Assembly: GCF_014643915.1 (NCBI RefSeq)
Contig: NZ_BMKE01000024.1
Location: forward strand, 1 to 50,015
DNA length: 50,015 nucleotides
Origin: Oceanisphaera marina
Lineage (GTDB): Bacteria; Pseudomonadota; Gammaproteobacteria; Enterobacterales; Aeromonadaceae
Direction of reading: 5' to 3'
Both the position numbers and the translations under genes were made by a program. Below are positions 22,899 to 33,918 of this stretch, one piece after another. A model generated the notes under the pieces. That model worked only from the letters and a program-made list of their open reading frames with translations. It had not been told where the DNA came from and searched no databases. The stretch's first letter is position 1. Each line of letters opens with the position of its first letter.

Positions 22899-23444
22899 TT
22901 ATGAAAAGTAATCATCGGGCACGGCATTGACCTGATGACAGGCAATTTCGCGGGCTATGGTGTCGGCCAGGCTGTGGCAATGAAACTTAATTTGATACGG
23001 CGATAATGCCAGGGTAAGTTCCGGTGCCGGGCCATGTAACGCCGTGCGGTTAAAAGGCACCCGGGAATACTCGTTCAGTAGCTGTTGCAGGTTGGGTACC
23101 ACTATTTCACCGTGTTCCAGACCATGGAAATGCTGTTTACCCGCTTTTGGGGCGGCCAGTTCGACGCAGGGAATGGGGCCAAAAGGGCTTGCCAGCGGCT
23201 GGAACAACTTGAAGGTAATAATGGGTCGGTTGCCGATCATGCCTTCCACCAGAACGTCGCCAAACTGAGTCAGTGCGGTGCGCAATGCCAGGTATTCAGC
23301 ATTATCAAGGGCACGATAACAAAGGTGATCCATGGGGCCCAGAACCAGCGGCAGGCCATGATCCAGCATGCCTTGTTCCAGCTCTCGTAAAAAATGACCT
23401 GTGTTGCCAAGTACGTCTTCCAGTGTGGCCATGGTCGCTACCAT
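22899..23444 (-). CDS. yecM: YecM family VOC-fold protein
   Basis: A 181-aa protein with the YecM pattern: LGPMDHLCYRALDNAEYLALR, VEGMIGNRPIITFKL, PCVELAAPKAGKQHFHGLEHGEIVV and the last VKFHCHSL-like strand (IKFHCHSL). His/Glu positions resemble the metal site of glyoxalase-like VOC proteins; function is unknown. The start may be ATG 23444, overlapping the upstream gene by 7 nt, or ATG 23432 (MATLEDVL). The short overlap suggests a two-gene unit with the coiled-coil protein. Confidence 0.85.
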   Translation of the reverse strand: MVATMATLEDVLGNTGHFLRELEQGMLDHGLPLVLGPMDHLCYRALDNAEYLALRTALTQFGDVLVEGMIGNRPIITFKLFQPLASPFGPIPCVELAAPKAGKQHFHGLEHGEIVVPNLQQLLNEYSRVPFNRTALHGPAPELTLALSPYQIKFHCHSLADTIAREIACHQVNAVPDDYFS

Positions 23445-24202
23445 TTCCGCTTTGGTTCAAACAGCAAATCGAGTTCAGACTTTTCTTTTTCCTTCTCGCG
23501 AACCTGTTGCTCTTGTTGTTCTTTTTTCTGGGTGGTGGTCAGTTCATTCAACCGTTGCTGCAAATTGCTTTCCATGCCCTTTAACTGCTCGTCTTTATCG
23601 GGGATTTTCTCCAGTACGGCCAGCCCTTTTGTCAGCATCTGTCGCGCCATATTAACGTCTTGATTGCTTAACGAGATGCGTGCGCGTTTGGCCAGATTAG
23701 CCAGGTTGACCTTTAACCGCATCAGCTCCAGACGACGGTCTTCAATCACAAACGTCTGATTTCCCACCTTGCCTTTATTATGCTCTATACGCAGCACGGA
23801 GCGCAGTCGCTTGATCACTTGCAGCATATGAATGGCTTGCTGATCCGAGTCGGGAGACTTGAGCGCGGTTTGCTCCAATTGATCGTTTTCTTTTATTTGC
23901 TGTATTTGCTGCTCGATATTGATGCGTCGGTTTTTTATCTGCGCATTGCCGGGATCTTGTTGCTGCATGGTTTGCAGGCTGTACAAAATGCGGTTGTACA
24001 GGGTTACCACCAATGCCTTGCTGAAAGGCAGCTGGCTGGCGTTGAGCAGGAGCTCGTCGGTCTCGTTAATGATATTTTTATGCTTGAGCAGTAAGGTGCG
24101 CTTTTCTGCTTCCTGCTTTTGCCAGTATTGTTGCAAGATATTGTAGATGATAACCAGAAAAAGCAGGGCGCCTATGGCTACGAGGATCAGGGTCAACGTC
24201 AT
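23438..24202 (-). CDS. Membrane-anchored coiled-coil protein, unknown
   Basis: 254 aa with one N-terminal transmembrane helix (TLILVAIGALLFLVIIYNI) and then mostly charged, Gln/Glu/Lys-rich helices. A coiled coil is likely at about 110-145 (IKNRRINIEQQIQQIKEND) and at the C-terminus (LQQRLNELTTTQKKEQQEQQ), followed by LDLLFEPKRKW. I do not recognise a characterised family; similar proteins occur beside yecM/cysB in related genomes only by my impression. It overlaps the YecM gene and is divergent from cysB. Confidence 0.8.
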   Translation of the reverse strand: MTLTLILVAIGALLFLVIIYNILQQYWQKQEAEKRTLLLKHKNIINETDELLLNASQLPFSKALVVTLYNRILYSLQTMQQQDPGNAQIKNRRINIEQQIQQIKENDQLEQTALKSPDSDQQAIHMLQVIKRLRSVLRIEHNKGKVGNQTFVIEDRRLELMRLKVNLANLAKRARISLSNQDVNMARQMLTKGLAVLEKIPDKDEQLKGMESNLQQRLNELTTTQKKEQQEQQVREKEKEKSELDLLFEPKRKW

Positions 24203-24410
24203 ATATCGGCGGCTCGGTTAGGGTGGAAAGTAAAAAGAAATGTTACCCCAGTCCTGGGGCTTTGGCTAACTTACATCTCTAAATGATAGTGTGCTGATTA
24301 TTTTGTAATCAATCAACATATAACTTATAGTTATTAACGACTGAAAATGAGGATAAATTTATAAGGTCTGATAATATTTAGTTATAACGCCGCCACCAAT
24401 CTAAATGTGA

Positions 24411-25391
<981 letters not shown>

Positions 25392-25426
25392 AACAAAGCT
25401 GATCGCTTACGGCTGGCAGCTGTGTG

Positions 25427-25834
25427 TTATTCCCCCAGTCCTTTACCGGCGTCGTCTTTGGCGATCAGCTCAATTTTGTAGCCGTCCGGATCTTCGACAA
25501 ACGCAATGACAGTGCTGCCGCCTTTAACCGGGCCTGGCTCGCGAATCACCTTGCCGCCGGCGTCGCGAATCTGCTCGCACATGGCATAGATATCGTCGGC
25601 TTCAATGGCAATGTGACCATAGGCTGTGCCCTGATCGTATTGAGTGGTGTCCCAGTTGTAAGTGAGCTCCAGCACGGCTTCGTCTTCTTCTTTGCCGTAG
25701 CCGACAAAGGCCAGGGTGTATTCATACTCTTCATTTTCGCTGGTGCGCAGCAGTTTCATGCCCATTACATCGGTATAAAAGGCAACGGATTTCTTCAAAT
25801 CGCCTACTCGTAACATGGTGTGCAGTATACGCAT
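25427..25834 (-). CDS. gloA: Lactoylglutathione lyase (glyoxalase I)
   Basis: Isomerises the methylglyoxal-glutathione adduct to S-lactoylglutathione. 135 aa like E. coli GloA, and the four metal ligands are in register: His5, Glu56, His74 and Glu122 ([28 protein letters not shown]). The metal is nickel or cobalt type by homology with the E. coli enzyme. It converges on cysB. The start ATG 25834 begins MRILHTM, as in the family. Confidence 0.96.
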   Translation of the reverse strand: MRILHTMLRVGDLKKSVAFYTDVMGMKLLRTSENEEYEYTLAFVGYGKEEDEAVLELTYNWDTTQYDQGTAYGHIAIEADDIYAMCEQIRDAGGKVIREPGPVKGGSTVIAFVEDPDGYKIELIAKDDAGKGLGE

Positions 25835-26137
25835 TCATTGATCTCCCAGAGTGAGGATAAGAGGCAGGCATGATTTGCCTGGGGGCTTTTTTACGTGTTT
25901 TGATTGTATCAGAAAGCTGGGCGGTTGGCCGATGGGGACTCCCTTGCAACTTATAATTTTCTTTCAGGTAGCGACAACTTTGGTCTGAATGATTTTTATT
26001 ACTATGGTTATTTAATAAAAAGGCGGCTACGCTTTTTAAGCCATCAGAGCCAAGAGGGAATAACCCTTATAGGAATCAATCTGGTTCCTGGCTGGTATAT
26101 TATCTGACTTTTTACTCAGTAGTCTGCGGAGGACAAT
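25835..26137. other. Gap between gloA and csbD
   Basis: No gene is supported in these 303 bp. It should contain the divergent promoters of gloA and csbD. A section with ggcggctacgctttttaagccatcag (26021-26046) again shows the repeat vocabulary. Confidence 0.4.
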
Positions 26138-26344
26138 ATGAATTGGGACATCGTAGAAGGTAACTGGAAACAATTTAAAGGTAAGGTGCAGACCCAATGG
26201 GGCAAGTTGACCGATGATCAGCTTGATGAAGTGAACGGCAGACGACAAGAGCTTGCCGGTAAGATCCAAGAGGTTTATGGCGTTAACAAAGACGAAGCAG
26301 AAAAACAGATTAAAGAGTTCGAAGACCGAAACCGGGATTTATAA
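26138..26344 (+). CDS. CsbD family stress-response protein (YjbJ-like)
   Basis: A 68-aa, highly charged helical protein. MNWDIVEGNWKQFKGKVQTQWGKLTDDQLDEVNGRRQELAGKIQEVYG is the CsbD/YjbJ signature. Members are abundant, RpoS- or sigma-B-dependent general-stress proteins of unclear function. ATG 26138 follows a strong GGAGGA ribosome site. It is monocistronic, with an intrinsic terminator downstream. Confidence 0.95.
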   Translation: MNWDIVEGNWKQFKGKVQTQWGKLTDDQLDEVNGRRQELAGKIQEVYGVNKDEAEKQIKEFEDRNRDL

Positions 26345-26377
26345 TTCAATAGCCTCTTACTCAGAGTAGTCTGGGGA

Positions 26378-26512
26378 ATGGGGCCGCAGTACGTTTCAAG
26401 CCGTACGCAATAAAAAACACCCCCTTCGCTGCAAGGCACGGGGGTGTTTTTGTTGGTGCGAACACCGCAGTACGCGTTACGTTACACGCCTTAAGTTAAG
26501 TCAGCTTACAGT
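26378..26512. repeat. Word repeats around the csbD terminator
   Basis: Words gtacgtttcaagccgtacgc (26391-26408) and cagtacgcgttacgttacacg with gccttaagttaagtcagctt (26468-26508) bracket the terminator hairpin. They belong to the same dispersed family as the gaps at 4.8, 17.2, 20.6 and 36 kb. Confidence 0.65.
26412..26451 (+). terminator. Intrinsic terminator between csbD and nth
   Basis: A stem of aaaacaccccc (26414-26424) and gggggtgtttt (26440-26450) with a 15-nt loop and a T-run on the plus strand. The A-run on the other side lets it act for the minus-strand nth transcript too. Confidence 0.9.
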
Positions 26513-26524
26513 ATAAGGTTGCAT

Positions 26525-27160
26525 CTATATTTCGGTTTTGTCTTTAAATTCACACAAATCTTCTATGATGCAGGAGCCACAGCGGGGCTTGCGGGCGATG
26601 CAGGTGTAGCGGCCGTGCAGAATAAACCAATGATGTACGTCCAGCTTGAATTCGGCCGGCACCCATTTTAACAGCCGTTGTTCTACTTCATCCACGGTTT
26701 TGCCCTTGGCAAATGCGGTGCGGTTGGCGACCCGGAAAATATGGGTATCCACGGCAATGGTCGGCCAGCCGAAGGCGGTATTGAGCACCACGTTGGCGGT
26801 TTTACGACCCACACCGGGCAAGGCTTCCAGCGCGGCGCGGTTTTCTGGCACTTCGCCACCGTGCAACTCCATCAGCATGGTACAGGTTTTAATGACATTG
26901 ACCGCCTTGGTGTTAAACAGGCCGATGGTTTTTATGTGCTGTTTTACGCCCTCTACGCCCAGTGCCAGCATGGCCGCAGGGGTAGGGCCGTCGGTAAACA
27001 GGCCTATGGTGGCCTTGTTGACGCTTACATCGGTCGCCTGAGCCGATAGCAACACCGCAATCAGTAATTCAAACGGATTGCGAAAATTCAGCTCGGTGGT
27101 GGGCTGTGGGTTGTCGGCCCGCAAACGTTCCAGGATCTGTCGCCGTTTTTGCATATTCAT
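26525..27160 (-). CDS. nth: Endonuclease III
   Basis: A DNA glycosylase/AP lyase for oxidised pyrimidines. 211 aa, the E. coli length. Catalytic Lys120 in the helix-hairpin-helix [14 protein letters not shown] and Asp138 in VDTHIFR are at E. coli numbering; four Cys (187, 194, 197, 203; C-x6-C-x2-C-x5-C) bind the 4Fe-4S cluster. The start at 27160 (MNMQKRR) overlaps the rsxE stop. It is the last gene of the rsx operon, the classical arrangement. Confidence 0.97.
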   Translation of the reverse strand: MNMQKRRQILERLRADNPQPTTELNFRNPFELLIAVLLSAQATDVSVNKATIGLFTDGPTPAAMLALGVEGVKQHIKTIGLFNTKAVNVIKTCTMLMELHGGEVPENRAALEALPGVGRKTANVVLNTAFGWPTIAVDTHIFRVANRTAFAKGKTVDEVEQRLLKWVPAEFKLDVHHWFILHGRYTCIARKPRCGSCIIEDLCEFKDKTEI

Positions 27161-27852
27161 AGTGACGTTACCCGTGCCCGGGTGACTTCGGCCTTTGGAG
27201 CCGGAGCCTGACGGGCAGCCAATCGACCGTCCAGCCAGTTTTTGGCCGCCACCATCAGGCCCAAACCGATAAAGGCACCCGGTGGCAGAATCGCCAGTAA
27301 AAAGCCGTTGTCCAGGTGCAGCACATCGATGCGCAGACTGCTGGCCCACTCGCCCAGCAACAACTCGGCGCCATCAAACAAGGTGCCCTGGCCCAACAAT
27401 TCCCGCAGTCCGCCCAGCACCAGTAGTACGGCGGTAAAGCCCAGTCCCATCATCAAACCGTCCAGTGCGGCCAGGGGCGCACTGTTTTTAGAGGCAAAAG
27501 CTTCGGCACGGCCGATGATCACGCAGTTAGTCACAATCAATGGAATGAAAATGCCCAACGATTGATAAAGCCCATAGGTGTAGGCGTTCATCAGTAACTG
27601 CACGCAGGTCACCAGGCTGGCAATAATCATCACGTAAATGGGAATACGCACCTCGTTGGGTACCCATTGGCGCACCAGCGAGACACAGACGTTGGAGCCC
27701 ACCAATACCAGCAGGGTGGCGATTCCCAACCCCATGGCATTGGTCACGGTACTGGTGACTGCCAGCACCGGGCACAAGCCCAATATTTGCACCAGGGCCG
27801 GGTTGTTGCGCCATAAGCCCTGGCGAATAATGTCTTTATATTGTTCATTCAT
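27157..27852 (-). CDS. rsxE: Electron transport complex subunit RsxE/RnfE
   Basis: An integral membrane subunit of the Rnf/Rsx ferredoxin-NAD oxidoreductase; with RsxA it forms the core that holds a membrane-embedded iron-sulfur site. 231 aa, six hydrophobic segments. The paired Cys-containing motifs [11 protein letters not shown] and [13 protein letters not shown] are diagnostic of the NqrD/RnfE family. ATG 27852 overlaps the rsxG stop (ATGA). Confidence 0.96.
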   Translation of the reverse strand: MNEQYKDIIRQGLWRNNPALVQILGLCPVLAVTSTVTNAMGLGIATLLVLVGSNVCVSLVRQWVPNEVRIPIYVMIIASLVTCVQLLMNAYTYGLYQSLGIFIPLIVTNCVIIGRAEAFASKNSAPLAALDGLMMGLGFTAVLLVLGGLRELLGQGTLFDGAELLLGEWASSLRIDVLHLDNGFLLAILPPGAFIGLGLMVAAKNWLDGRLAARQAPAPKAEVTRARVTSL

Positions 27853-28481
27853 AACGAGGCTCCACAGGCTGGGGCTTGGGTCAGTAACTGCGGTTGTTGG
27901 TTAACCAGCAGCAACACCTTGCGCACGGCTTTTACCACGGCTCTGGGGGTAATGGTGGCACCGGTAAAGGCATCAAACTGTCCGCCATCGCTGCGTACGG
28001 CCCAGCGCATATCGTTTTCTCCGGCCAACGATTTGCCGTTAAAGTTCAGCACCCAGGGCGATTTTTTAAGCTCTATTTTGTCGCCAAGCCCGGGAGTTTC
28101 GTTGTGATTCAATACCCGCACGCCGCTCAAGGTGCCGTCGGCATCTAGGCCCACCACCAGTTTTATTTCCCCACTGTAGCCATCGGGGGCAATGGTCTCT
28201 ATGGCATAGCCTTGAATCTGACCATTTTTAACCGCAGTAAATACCGGCAGGGCGTCGCTGCTGCCCAAAAACTGCTTGTTGCCGAGCATAACGCAGTGAT
28301 CGAACAAGGGCTCGTCGTGGCTGCTTTGCGGTAATAGTTCATCAAGTACCCGCAGCAACTGAGCTTGCTCTTGTTCAACAATGGTGTGGCGAGTCAGTTG
28401 ATGAGTCAACGCCACCACAGCGGTACAGGCCAGGGCGAACAGTGCCAGGGTGAGGGCATTCTTGCGCATCATTTCCAGCAT
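27849..28481 (-). CDS. rsxG: Electron transport complex subunit RsxG/RnfG
   Basis: A periplasm-facing flavoprotein subunit, 210 aa, with one N-terminal membrane helix. The covalent FMN-attachment motif [13 protein letters not shown] is present (S/T-GAT; Thr carries FMN-phosphate), with [16 protein letters not shown] upstream and [15 protein letters not shown] 28481 follows directly on the rsxD stop (TGATG overlap). It ends in ATGA with rsxE. Confidence 0.96.
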   Translation of the reverse strand: MLEMMRKNALTLALFALACTAVVALTHQLTRHTIVEQEQAQLLRVLDELLPQSSHDEPLFDHCVMLGNKQFLGSSDALPVFTAVKNGQIQGYAIETIAPDGYSGEIKLVVGLDADGTLSGVRVLNHNETPGLGDKIELKKSPWVLNFNGKSLAGENDMRWAVRSDGGQFDAFTGATITPRAVVKAVRKVLLLVNQQPQLLTQAPACGASL

Positions 28482-29530
28482 CAGCGGGCGGCTCCATAGG
28501 TAGAGGGTTTGGTCAGCGCATCTATCATGGGCACCGTCATGTTGGCCAGCAATACCGCAAAGGCGATGGCATCGGGATAGCCACCAAAGGTACGAATAAG
28601 ATAAATCAGCAAGCCGATCAGCACACCGTAAATCAGCCTGCCCTTAAAGGTAGTGGCCGCCGACACGGGATCGGTGGCAATAAAGAAAGCCCCCAGCATG
28701 GTAGCGCCGGACAACAGGTGCAGGGTCGGCCCTATGGTACTGTCGGGTGCCATTAAAAAGCCGATCAGGCTAAACAGCAGCAAGCTGGCGAGAATGGCTA
28801 CAGGAATGGGCCAGCTGATCAATTTGAGACGCAACATGATCAGGCCACCGGCCAAATAGGCCAGATTTACCCATTGCCAGCCAATGCCAGCCAGGCCCGC
28901 AAACACAGGGGTGGTGATAATTTCACTGTGGGTATGACCCTGGGTAAAGCCGGTTTTCAGGGTGTCGAGGGGGGTGGCCATGGTGGTGCCATCGGCCAGT
29001 TCACGCAGTTGATGAGGGCTGAAACCGTCCAGGGTAAAGCCGGTGAAAATGGCCGACACACTGTCGGCAAAGGTAACCGGATACAGCTGTAATTCAAGCG
29101 GAGGCAACCAGCTGGTCATATGTAGCGGAAACGACACCAGCAAGAGTACATAGGCCACCATGGCGGGATTAAACAGGTTTTGCCCTATGCCACCATAAAG
29201 ATGTTTGGCGACAATAATGGCAAAGGCGGTGCCGATGACCACCAGCCACCAGGGAGCCAGAGCCGGCAAGGCAATACCAATGAGGAGGGCGGTAAGTAAC
29301 GCCGAGTTGTCCTTCAGCTGGCTCAAGCGCCGGCCACGCAAGCGTAATACCAGGGCTTCTGCGCCATAGGCAGTGAGCACGGCAAGAGCAATCTGAATCA
29401 GGCTGCCGGCGCCAAAAAACCACCATTGGGCGGCAATGCCGGGGATCAGGCAATAGCAGACCCGCCGCATCAGCGTCGGGGTGTCCAGCGGAGTGCTGTC
29501 GTGGGGTGAACTGCTGATGGTTAACGCCAT
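28481..29530 (-). CDS. rsxD: Electron transport complex subunit RsxD/RnfD
   Basis: An integral membrane flavoprotein subunit, 349 aa, about ten helices. The [14 protein letters not shown] region is where RnfD/NqrB proteins bind FMN covalently on a Thr; the late motif [19 protein letters not shown] is highly conserved. The start at 29530 overlaps the rsxC stop by one base (TAATG), showing coupling. Confidence 0.96.
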   Translation of the reverse strand: MALTISSSPHDSTPLDTPTLMRRVCYCLIPGIAAQWWFFGAGSLIQIALAVLTAYGAEALVLRLRGRRLSQLKDNSALLTALLIGIALPALAPWWLVVIGTAFAIIVAKHLYGGIGQNLFNPAMVAYVLLLVSFPLHMTSWLPPLELQLYPVTFADSVSAIFTGFTLDGFSPHQLRELADGTTMATPLDTLKTGFTQGHTHSEIITTPVFAGLAGIGWQWVNLAYLAGGLIMLRLKLISWPIPVAILASLLLFSLIGFLMAPDSTIGPTLHLLSGATMLGAFFIATDPVSAATTFKGRLIYGVLIGLLIYLIRTFGGYPDAIAFAVLLANMTVPMIDALTKPSTYGAAR

Positions 29531-31734
29531 TATGACTCGTCTTCTCTGTCTGATGGTTTATCTTGGGCCGATTGTTGTGCCTTGCGCGCCTTGGCTTTGG
29601 CCACCGCCGCTTTAATGGCGGCCTTTTTTGCGGCAGCCGCATCCGCATCGGCCGTCTCTGCAGGCGTTGCGTCTGTCGTCGGAGTTTCGGTGGCAGGGGC
29701 GGATGGTGGTTCGTTCGCCTCGGCCTGTTGCGCCGCCTTGCGGGCTTTGGCTCGCGCGACGGCAGCCTTCACCGCGGCTTGTTTATCATCTGTTGCGGTG
29801 GTCGTTTCTGGCACAGACTCAGCATTTTCAGTAGCACCGGACGAAGCATTCGCGTCTGCCTGTTGCGCCGCCTTGCGGGCCTTGGCTCGCGCGACGGCGG
29901 CCTTCACCGCGGCTTGTTTATCATCTGCTGCTGCGGTGGTCGTTTCGGGCACAGACTCGGCATTTGCAGTGGCTTCAGTAGAGCCATTGGCTTCGGCCTG
30001 TTGCGCCGCTTTGCGGGCCTTGGCACGCGCGACGGCCGCGGCAACCGCCGATGATTTATCATTGCCGGGCGTGGCGTGTTGCTCGCTTGCGCTGTCGCTG
30101 GACGAGCTTCCCTGTTCCGCCTGTTTCAACTCGCGATTACGCCGTGCTTCTTCTTTGCGGGCGGCGCGGGCGGCAGCCATATCTTCGCCACTCGTCTCTT
30201 GCTGGCGAGCTTTAACCCGGGCAAGGGCGGCCGCCACCGGATCTTCACCGGTTTTGGCGGTTTGTTCGGCCATGCGCGCTTTACGCTCGGCGGCGGCTTT
30301 GGCCTGTCTGGCCTGGCGCTCTTCTTTCTCCCGGGCCAGCCGTTCCTGACGAGCTTCAAAGCGTTGTTTGGCGCGCTCTGCCAGCTCGGCTTCACGCTCG
30401 GCATGGCGAATATCAGCCTTGGCGACCCGGTAATATTGCACCAGGGGAATGTTGCTGGGGCACACATAGGCACAGGCACCGCATTCTATACAGTCGAACA
30501 GGTTGTGGCTCTGCAGCTTGTCGTGTTCGTCACTGCGGGCGTACCAGTATAACTGCTGGGGCAACAGGCTGGCGGGGCAGGCATCGGCACACTGACTACA
30601 GCGAATGCAGGCCATTTCTTCGGCCGGAGGCGACAATTCGGCGTATTTGGGCGCAAGAATACAGTTGCTGCCCTTGATGATGGGGGCAGAGGCGGAGTGC
30701 AGGGTAAAGCCCATCATGGGGCCGCCCATGATCACCCGTTGCTCCCGCTCAGCCTTAAGACCATAGCGTTGTAATAAATAGCGTACCGGTGTGCCAATGT
30801 GTACCCAGGCGTTACCGGGCTTGTCAAATGCCTCGCCCGCCAGGGTGACCACGCGGCGGATAAGCGGTTCGTCATCGATAATGGCGTTTTTAACGGCAAA
30901 GGCGGTGCCCACGTTTTGCACCACTATGCCCAGATTGGCCGGCAGCCCTTTGCTGGGCACCTGCAAGCCGGTCAGCACTTCAATTAGCTGCTTTTCACCG
31001 CCCGACGGGTACTTGGTGGGCACGGCAACAATCAGCACATTGTCGTCTTTGTTGGCGGCTCTGAGAGCCGCCAGCGCTTCGGGCTTGTTGTCTTCTACCG
31101 CTAAAATGGTGTGCTCGGGCTTCACAATGTGGCGCAGAATATCAATGCCCTGCAAGATGTCCTGCGGATGCTCGCGCATCAGCCGGTCGTCGGCACTGAT
31201 ATAGGGTTCGCATTCCACACCATTGATGATCAGTGTCTTGATGGCCGGCTTGCGGGGCGTCAACTTAACATGAGCCGGAAAACCCGCGCCGCCCAGGCCG
31301 GTAATACCTGCCTGATGAATGCGATTCAGCAAGACATCGGCGTCCAGTAAATGATAGTCGGCCACCGGAAACCGCTGCCGCCACTCTTGTTTACCGTCGG
31401 GTGTCAGCACAATGCACAGCCCTTCCAGCCCGGAAGGATGGCACAAGGGCCGATTTTCAATGGCGCTGATGATGCCCGAGGTAGGAGCATGCACCGGAAT
31501 CATCATGGGATTCAGCGGCTCGGTCAGCAGCTGGCCCGTTAAAACCCGCTCGCCTACGGCCACTTTAAGTCGGGCCGGTTGGCCGATGTGCTGGCGCACC
31601 TGCAGAATCAGCTCATTGGGCAACCCGGCCTCACTGATCGGCGTGAGGTTCGCGGGGGCCTTGCGCTCGGGTGGATGAATGCCACCATGAAAATGGTGCA
31701 GTTTGCCTGCTTTAAGGCTCTCTAGCAGCGTCAT
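29530..31734 (-). CDS. rsxC: Electron transport complex subunit RsxC/RnfC
   Basis: The NADH/flavin-binding peripheral subunit with two 4Fe-4S clusters. 734 aa. The NADH-binding region has [18 protein letters not shown] and [12 protein letters not shown]; the clusters are held by [12 protein letters not shown] and [12 protein letters not shown]. The C-terminal third is a low-complexity Ala/Lys/Arg/Glu helix with three repeats of 45-46 residues, each holding [17 protein letters not shown]. The tail varies in length among Rnf complexes and its function is unclear. It is 1 bp after rsxB. Confidence 0.95.
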   Translation of the reverse strand: MTLLESLKAGKLHHFHGGIHPPERKAPANLTPISEAGLPNELILQVRQHIGQPARLKVAVGERVLTGQLLTEPLNPMMIPVHAPTSGIISAIENRPLCHPSGLEGLCIVLTPDGKQEWRQRFPVADYHLLDADVLLNRIHQAGITGLGGAGFPAHVKLTPRKPAIKTLIINGVECEPYISADDRLMREHPQDILQGIDILRHIVKPEHTILAVEDNKPEALAALRAANKDDNVLIVAVPTKYPSGGEKQLIEVLTGLQVPSKGLPANLGIVVQNVGTAFAVKNAIIDDEPLIRRVVTLAGEAFDKPGNAWVHIGTPVRYLLQRYGLKAEREQRVIMGGPMMGFTLHSASAPIIKGSNCILAPKYAELSPPAEEMACIRCSQCADACPASLLPQQLYWYARSDEHDKLQSHNLFDCIECGACAYVCPSNIPLVQYYRVAKADIRHAEREAELAERAKQRFEARQERLAREKEERQARQAKAAAERKARMAEQTAKTGEDPVAAALARVKARQQETSGEDMAAARAARKEEARRNRELKQAEQGSSSSDSASEQHATPGNDKSSAVAAAVARAKARKAAQQAEANGSTEATANAESVPETTTAAADDKQAAVKAAVARAKARKAAQQADANASSGATENAESVPETTTATDDKQAAVKAAVARAKARKAAQQAEANEPPSAPATETPTTDATPAETADADAAAAKKAAIKAAVAKAKARKAQQSAQDKPSDREDES
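29726..30070. repeat. Tandem repeat in the 3' part of rsxC
   Basis: Three copies of a 135-138 bp unit start at 29726, 29861 and 29999, very similar at DNA level (all begin tgttgcgccgc). They encode the repeating Ala/Lys helix of RsxC. Units are multiples of three, so copy-number change keeps the frame. A further shorter, diverged unit is present on either side. Confidence 0.9.
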
Positions 31735-31735
31735 T

Positions 31736-32290
31736 TTAATTTACCTGTTTAATGGCGATGGGCGTCAGTTGCCATTTCCAGTTATCGGGAGTGACCGACA
31801 GCGGGATCATTTCTATGCAGTCGGTGGGGCAAGGATCTACGCATAAATCACAGCCGGTGCATTCATCACTGATCACGGTGTGCATGGCCTTGGTGGCACC
31901 CACTATGGCGTCGACCGGGCAGGCCTGAATGCACTTGGTGCACCCTATACACATGTCTTCATGAATAAAGGCGACTTTTTTCTCGGGAGCGGCGGCGGCT
32001 TCTCCCATCGGCTGGGGCTCGACCCCCATCAGATCGGCAATCTTGCGCATGGTGGCATCACCACCGGGCACGCATTTGTTCACGTCGTCCCCGTTGGCCA
32101 CGGCTTCTGCATAGGGCTTGCAGCCCGGATAACCACACTGGCCGCATTGGGTTTGCGGCAGCAGTTCATCCAGTTGTTCGACGATAGGATCGGACTCCAC
32201 TCGAAACTTGACCGCAGCAAAGCCCAGAATCACACCAAAAACAAGCGCCAGCAGCGCCAACACGGCAATGGCGATTAACATATTACTCAT
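31736..32290 (-). CDS. rsxB: Electron transport complex subunit RsxB/RnfB
   Basis: A membrane-anchored ferredoxin-like subunit, 184 aa, with an N-terminal helix. Three Fe-S sites: [16 protein letters not shown], then [12 protein letters not shown] and [12 protein letters not shown] in a 2x[4Fe-4S] ferredoxin domain. It passes electrons between RsxC and the membrane core. The start at 32290 overlaps the rsxA stop by 1 base. Confidence 0.96.
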   Translation of the reverse strand: MSNMLIAIAVLALLALVFGVILGFAAVKFRVESDPIVEQLDELLPQTQCGQCGYPGCKPYAEAVANGDDVNKCVPGGDATMRKIADLMGVEPQPMGEAAAAPEKKVAFIHEDMCIGCTKCIQACPVDAIVGATKAMHTVISDECTGCDLCVDPCPTDCIEMIPLSVTPDNWKWQLTPIAIKQVN

Positions 32291-32871
32291 TACAACTTCA
32301 CCAATCCGGTAAAGCCCATAAAGGCCAGAGACATCAAGCCGGCCGTGATCATGGCCAGGGCGGCACCTTTAAAGGGAGCGGGCACATCGGCACCGGCCAG
32401 GCGTTCACGCATGGCGGCAAACAACACCAACACCAGTGAAAACCCGAGGGCGGCACCAAAGCCATACACCAGGCTTTGCATAAAGTTATGCTGTTCGTTG
32501 ATGTTGAGCAGGGCCACACCCAGCACGGCGCAGTTGGTGGTGATCAGCGGCAGGAAAATGCCCAGCAAACGATACAGCGTGGGGCTGGTTTTATGTACCA
32601 CCATTTCGGTGAACTGCACCACCACGGCGATCACCAGAATAAACGACAGGGTGCGCAGATAGGTCAACCCCAGTGGCAGCAGTATGTACTGGTTCACCAG
32701 ATAAGAGCAGGCCGCCGCCAGGGTAAGAACGAAGGTGGTGGCCAGGCCCATGCCAATGGCGGTTTCAAGTTTGCCGGACACGCCCATAAAGGGGCAAAGT
32801 CCCAGAAACTTGACCAGCACGAAATTATTGACCAGCACGGTGCCGACAAACAGCAGCAGGTATTCAGACAT
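32290..32871 (-). CDS. rsxA: Electron transport complex subunit RsxA/RnfA
   Basis: An integral membrane subunit homologous to NqrE, 193 aa as in E. coli. It holds half of the intramembrane iron-sulfur site: [12 protein letters not shown] and [14 protein letters not shown] Cys motifs are present. ATG 32871 (MSEYLLL) matches the family; a GTG two codons earlier is possible. First gene of rsxABCDGE-nth. The 91-bp gap to the TSUP gene upstream should hold the promoter. Confidence 0.96.
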   Translation of the reverse strand: MSEYLLLFVGTVLVNNFVLVKFLGLCPFMGVSGKLETAIGMGLATTFVLTLAAACSYLVNQYILLPLGLTYLRTLSFILVIAVVVQFTEMVVHKTSPTLYRLLGIFLPLITTNCAVLGVALLNINEQHNFMQSLVYGFGAALGFSLVLVLFAAMRERLAGADVPAPFKGAALAMITAGLMSLAFMGFTGLVKL

Positions 32872-32962
32872 GATCACTCGGCAATATAAAATGACAGCCG
32901 CTATTATCGGACTTTATGCCGCGTTTAACAATGCCACATATACTGTGGGTTTAGCGGATGCC

Positions 32963-33694
32963 TCAAGAAAAAGTGTTAATTAACATGCCAATAACGGCCA
33001 CGGTACAAAGTAGCAAAGAGCCGTAGTGCATGATGGGCCTGGAGACCAGGTGCAGGGTATTAGCCGCCACCCAGTTGCCGAGTAGGGCGGCAGGCACCAT
33101 AGGCAAGGCTTGTGTGAGGTGCTCCACCGACAGAAAGCCCCCCATGGCGAGCGCCACAACCGACATCATGGTGGACACCACGAAGAAACCGGCCAGGTTG
33201 GCGCGGATGCGATGTATGTCGGCGCCGTGCATCACCAGTACCATGGGCGGACCGCCTATGGTGGTGCTGGTACCCATGACGCCGGACAAAAAGCCGCCCA
33301 GTGCCATATTAGTGCGGGTCATTGGCAGGGCAATGTCTTTGAGTCGTACCAGCACGCCCAGCATGATGGTAATGGCGATAAGCAAGGCCAGCGACTGTTG
33401 AGAAACCAGCGCCAGCAACAGCACGCCCAGGGCACTGCCGGGAATACGGGCCAGCAATGCCGGTGCCAGCAGGTTCAGCTCCAGCCCCTTGCGAAAACGC
33501 CAGCCGTTCATCAGGCACATCACCAACAGCACTACCATCAGGGGCCCGGGCACCAATGCCGGATCCAGATAAAACAGGATAGGGGCGGCGATAATGGCCA
33601 TGCCAAAACCGATGGCCGTTTGCACATAGGCGCCAACAAAGCAGGCCAGCGCAGCCAGCAGCAGTATCATGAAATTCAGATCGGGATTATCCAT
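32963..33694 (-). CDS. TSUP family transporter (TauE/SafE-like)
   Basis: A membrane transporter of 243 aa with about eight helices. The repeated family motifs GFGMAIIAAPIL in the first half and GVMGTSTTIGGPPMVLVMHG in the second half are characteristic of the sulfite/organosulfonate exporter TauE/SafE family. The substrate is unknown. It precedes rsxA on the same strand with a 91-bp gap, and is probably a separate unit. Confidence 0.9.
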   Translation of the reverse strand: MDNPDLNFMILLLAALACFVGAYVQTAIGFGMAIIAAPILFYLDPALVPGPLMVVLLVMCLMNGWRFRKGLELNLLAPALLARIPGSALGVLLLALVSQQSLALLIAITIMLGVLVRLKDIALPMTRTNMALGGFLSGVMGTSTTIGGPPMVLVMHGADIHRIRANLAGFFVVSTMMSVVALAMGGFLSVEHLTQALPMVPAALLGNWVAANTLHLVSRPIMHYGSLLLCTVAVIGMLINTFS

Positions 33695-33918
33695 CAGGCT
33701 CTGTCTTTAAAGCGCAAAGTGACCGTCATTATGGACAATCCCCGAGAGTGGGGGAAGCCAGGCGAGGCCTGGCCTCAGTGATATTGCAAGCTGGCTCCAT
33801 AAACTAAGCGCCCGCGACAGAAAAGATCAAAATCATTTTTGCCACGGAATACACGGAAGCACACGGGCCAAGGACAATAAGGGATAAGGAGCGTCAACCC
33901 GGTTTCCCTTCACCCTGA

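Noticed and set aside
25904-26107. Small plus-strand frame before csbD
   Set aside because: No ribosome site or conserved pattern; part of it consists of repeat vocabulary.
29563-30349. Long plus-strand open frames opposite rsxC
   Set aside because: They mirror the low-complexity Ala/Lys repeat of the real gene and have no domain likeness.
33757-33773. Hairpin gccaggc-gag-gcctggc as a terminator for the TSUP or pfkA genes
   Set aside because: It lacks a T-run and lies upstream of the TSUP start on the transcribed strand.
33102-33781. His/Gln-rich plus-strand frame of 223 codons opposite the TSUP gene
   Set aside because: Composition is that of a shadow of transmembrane codons; the minus frame has clear family motifs.
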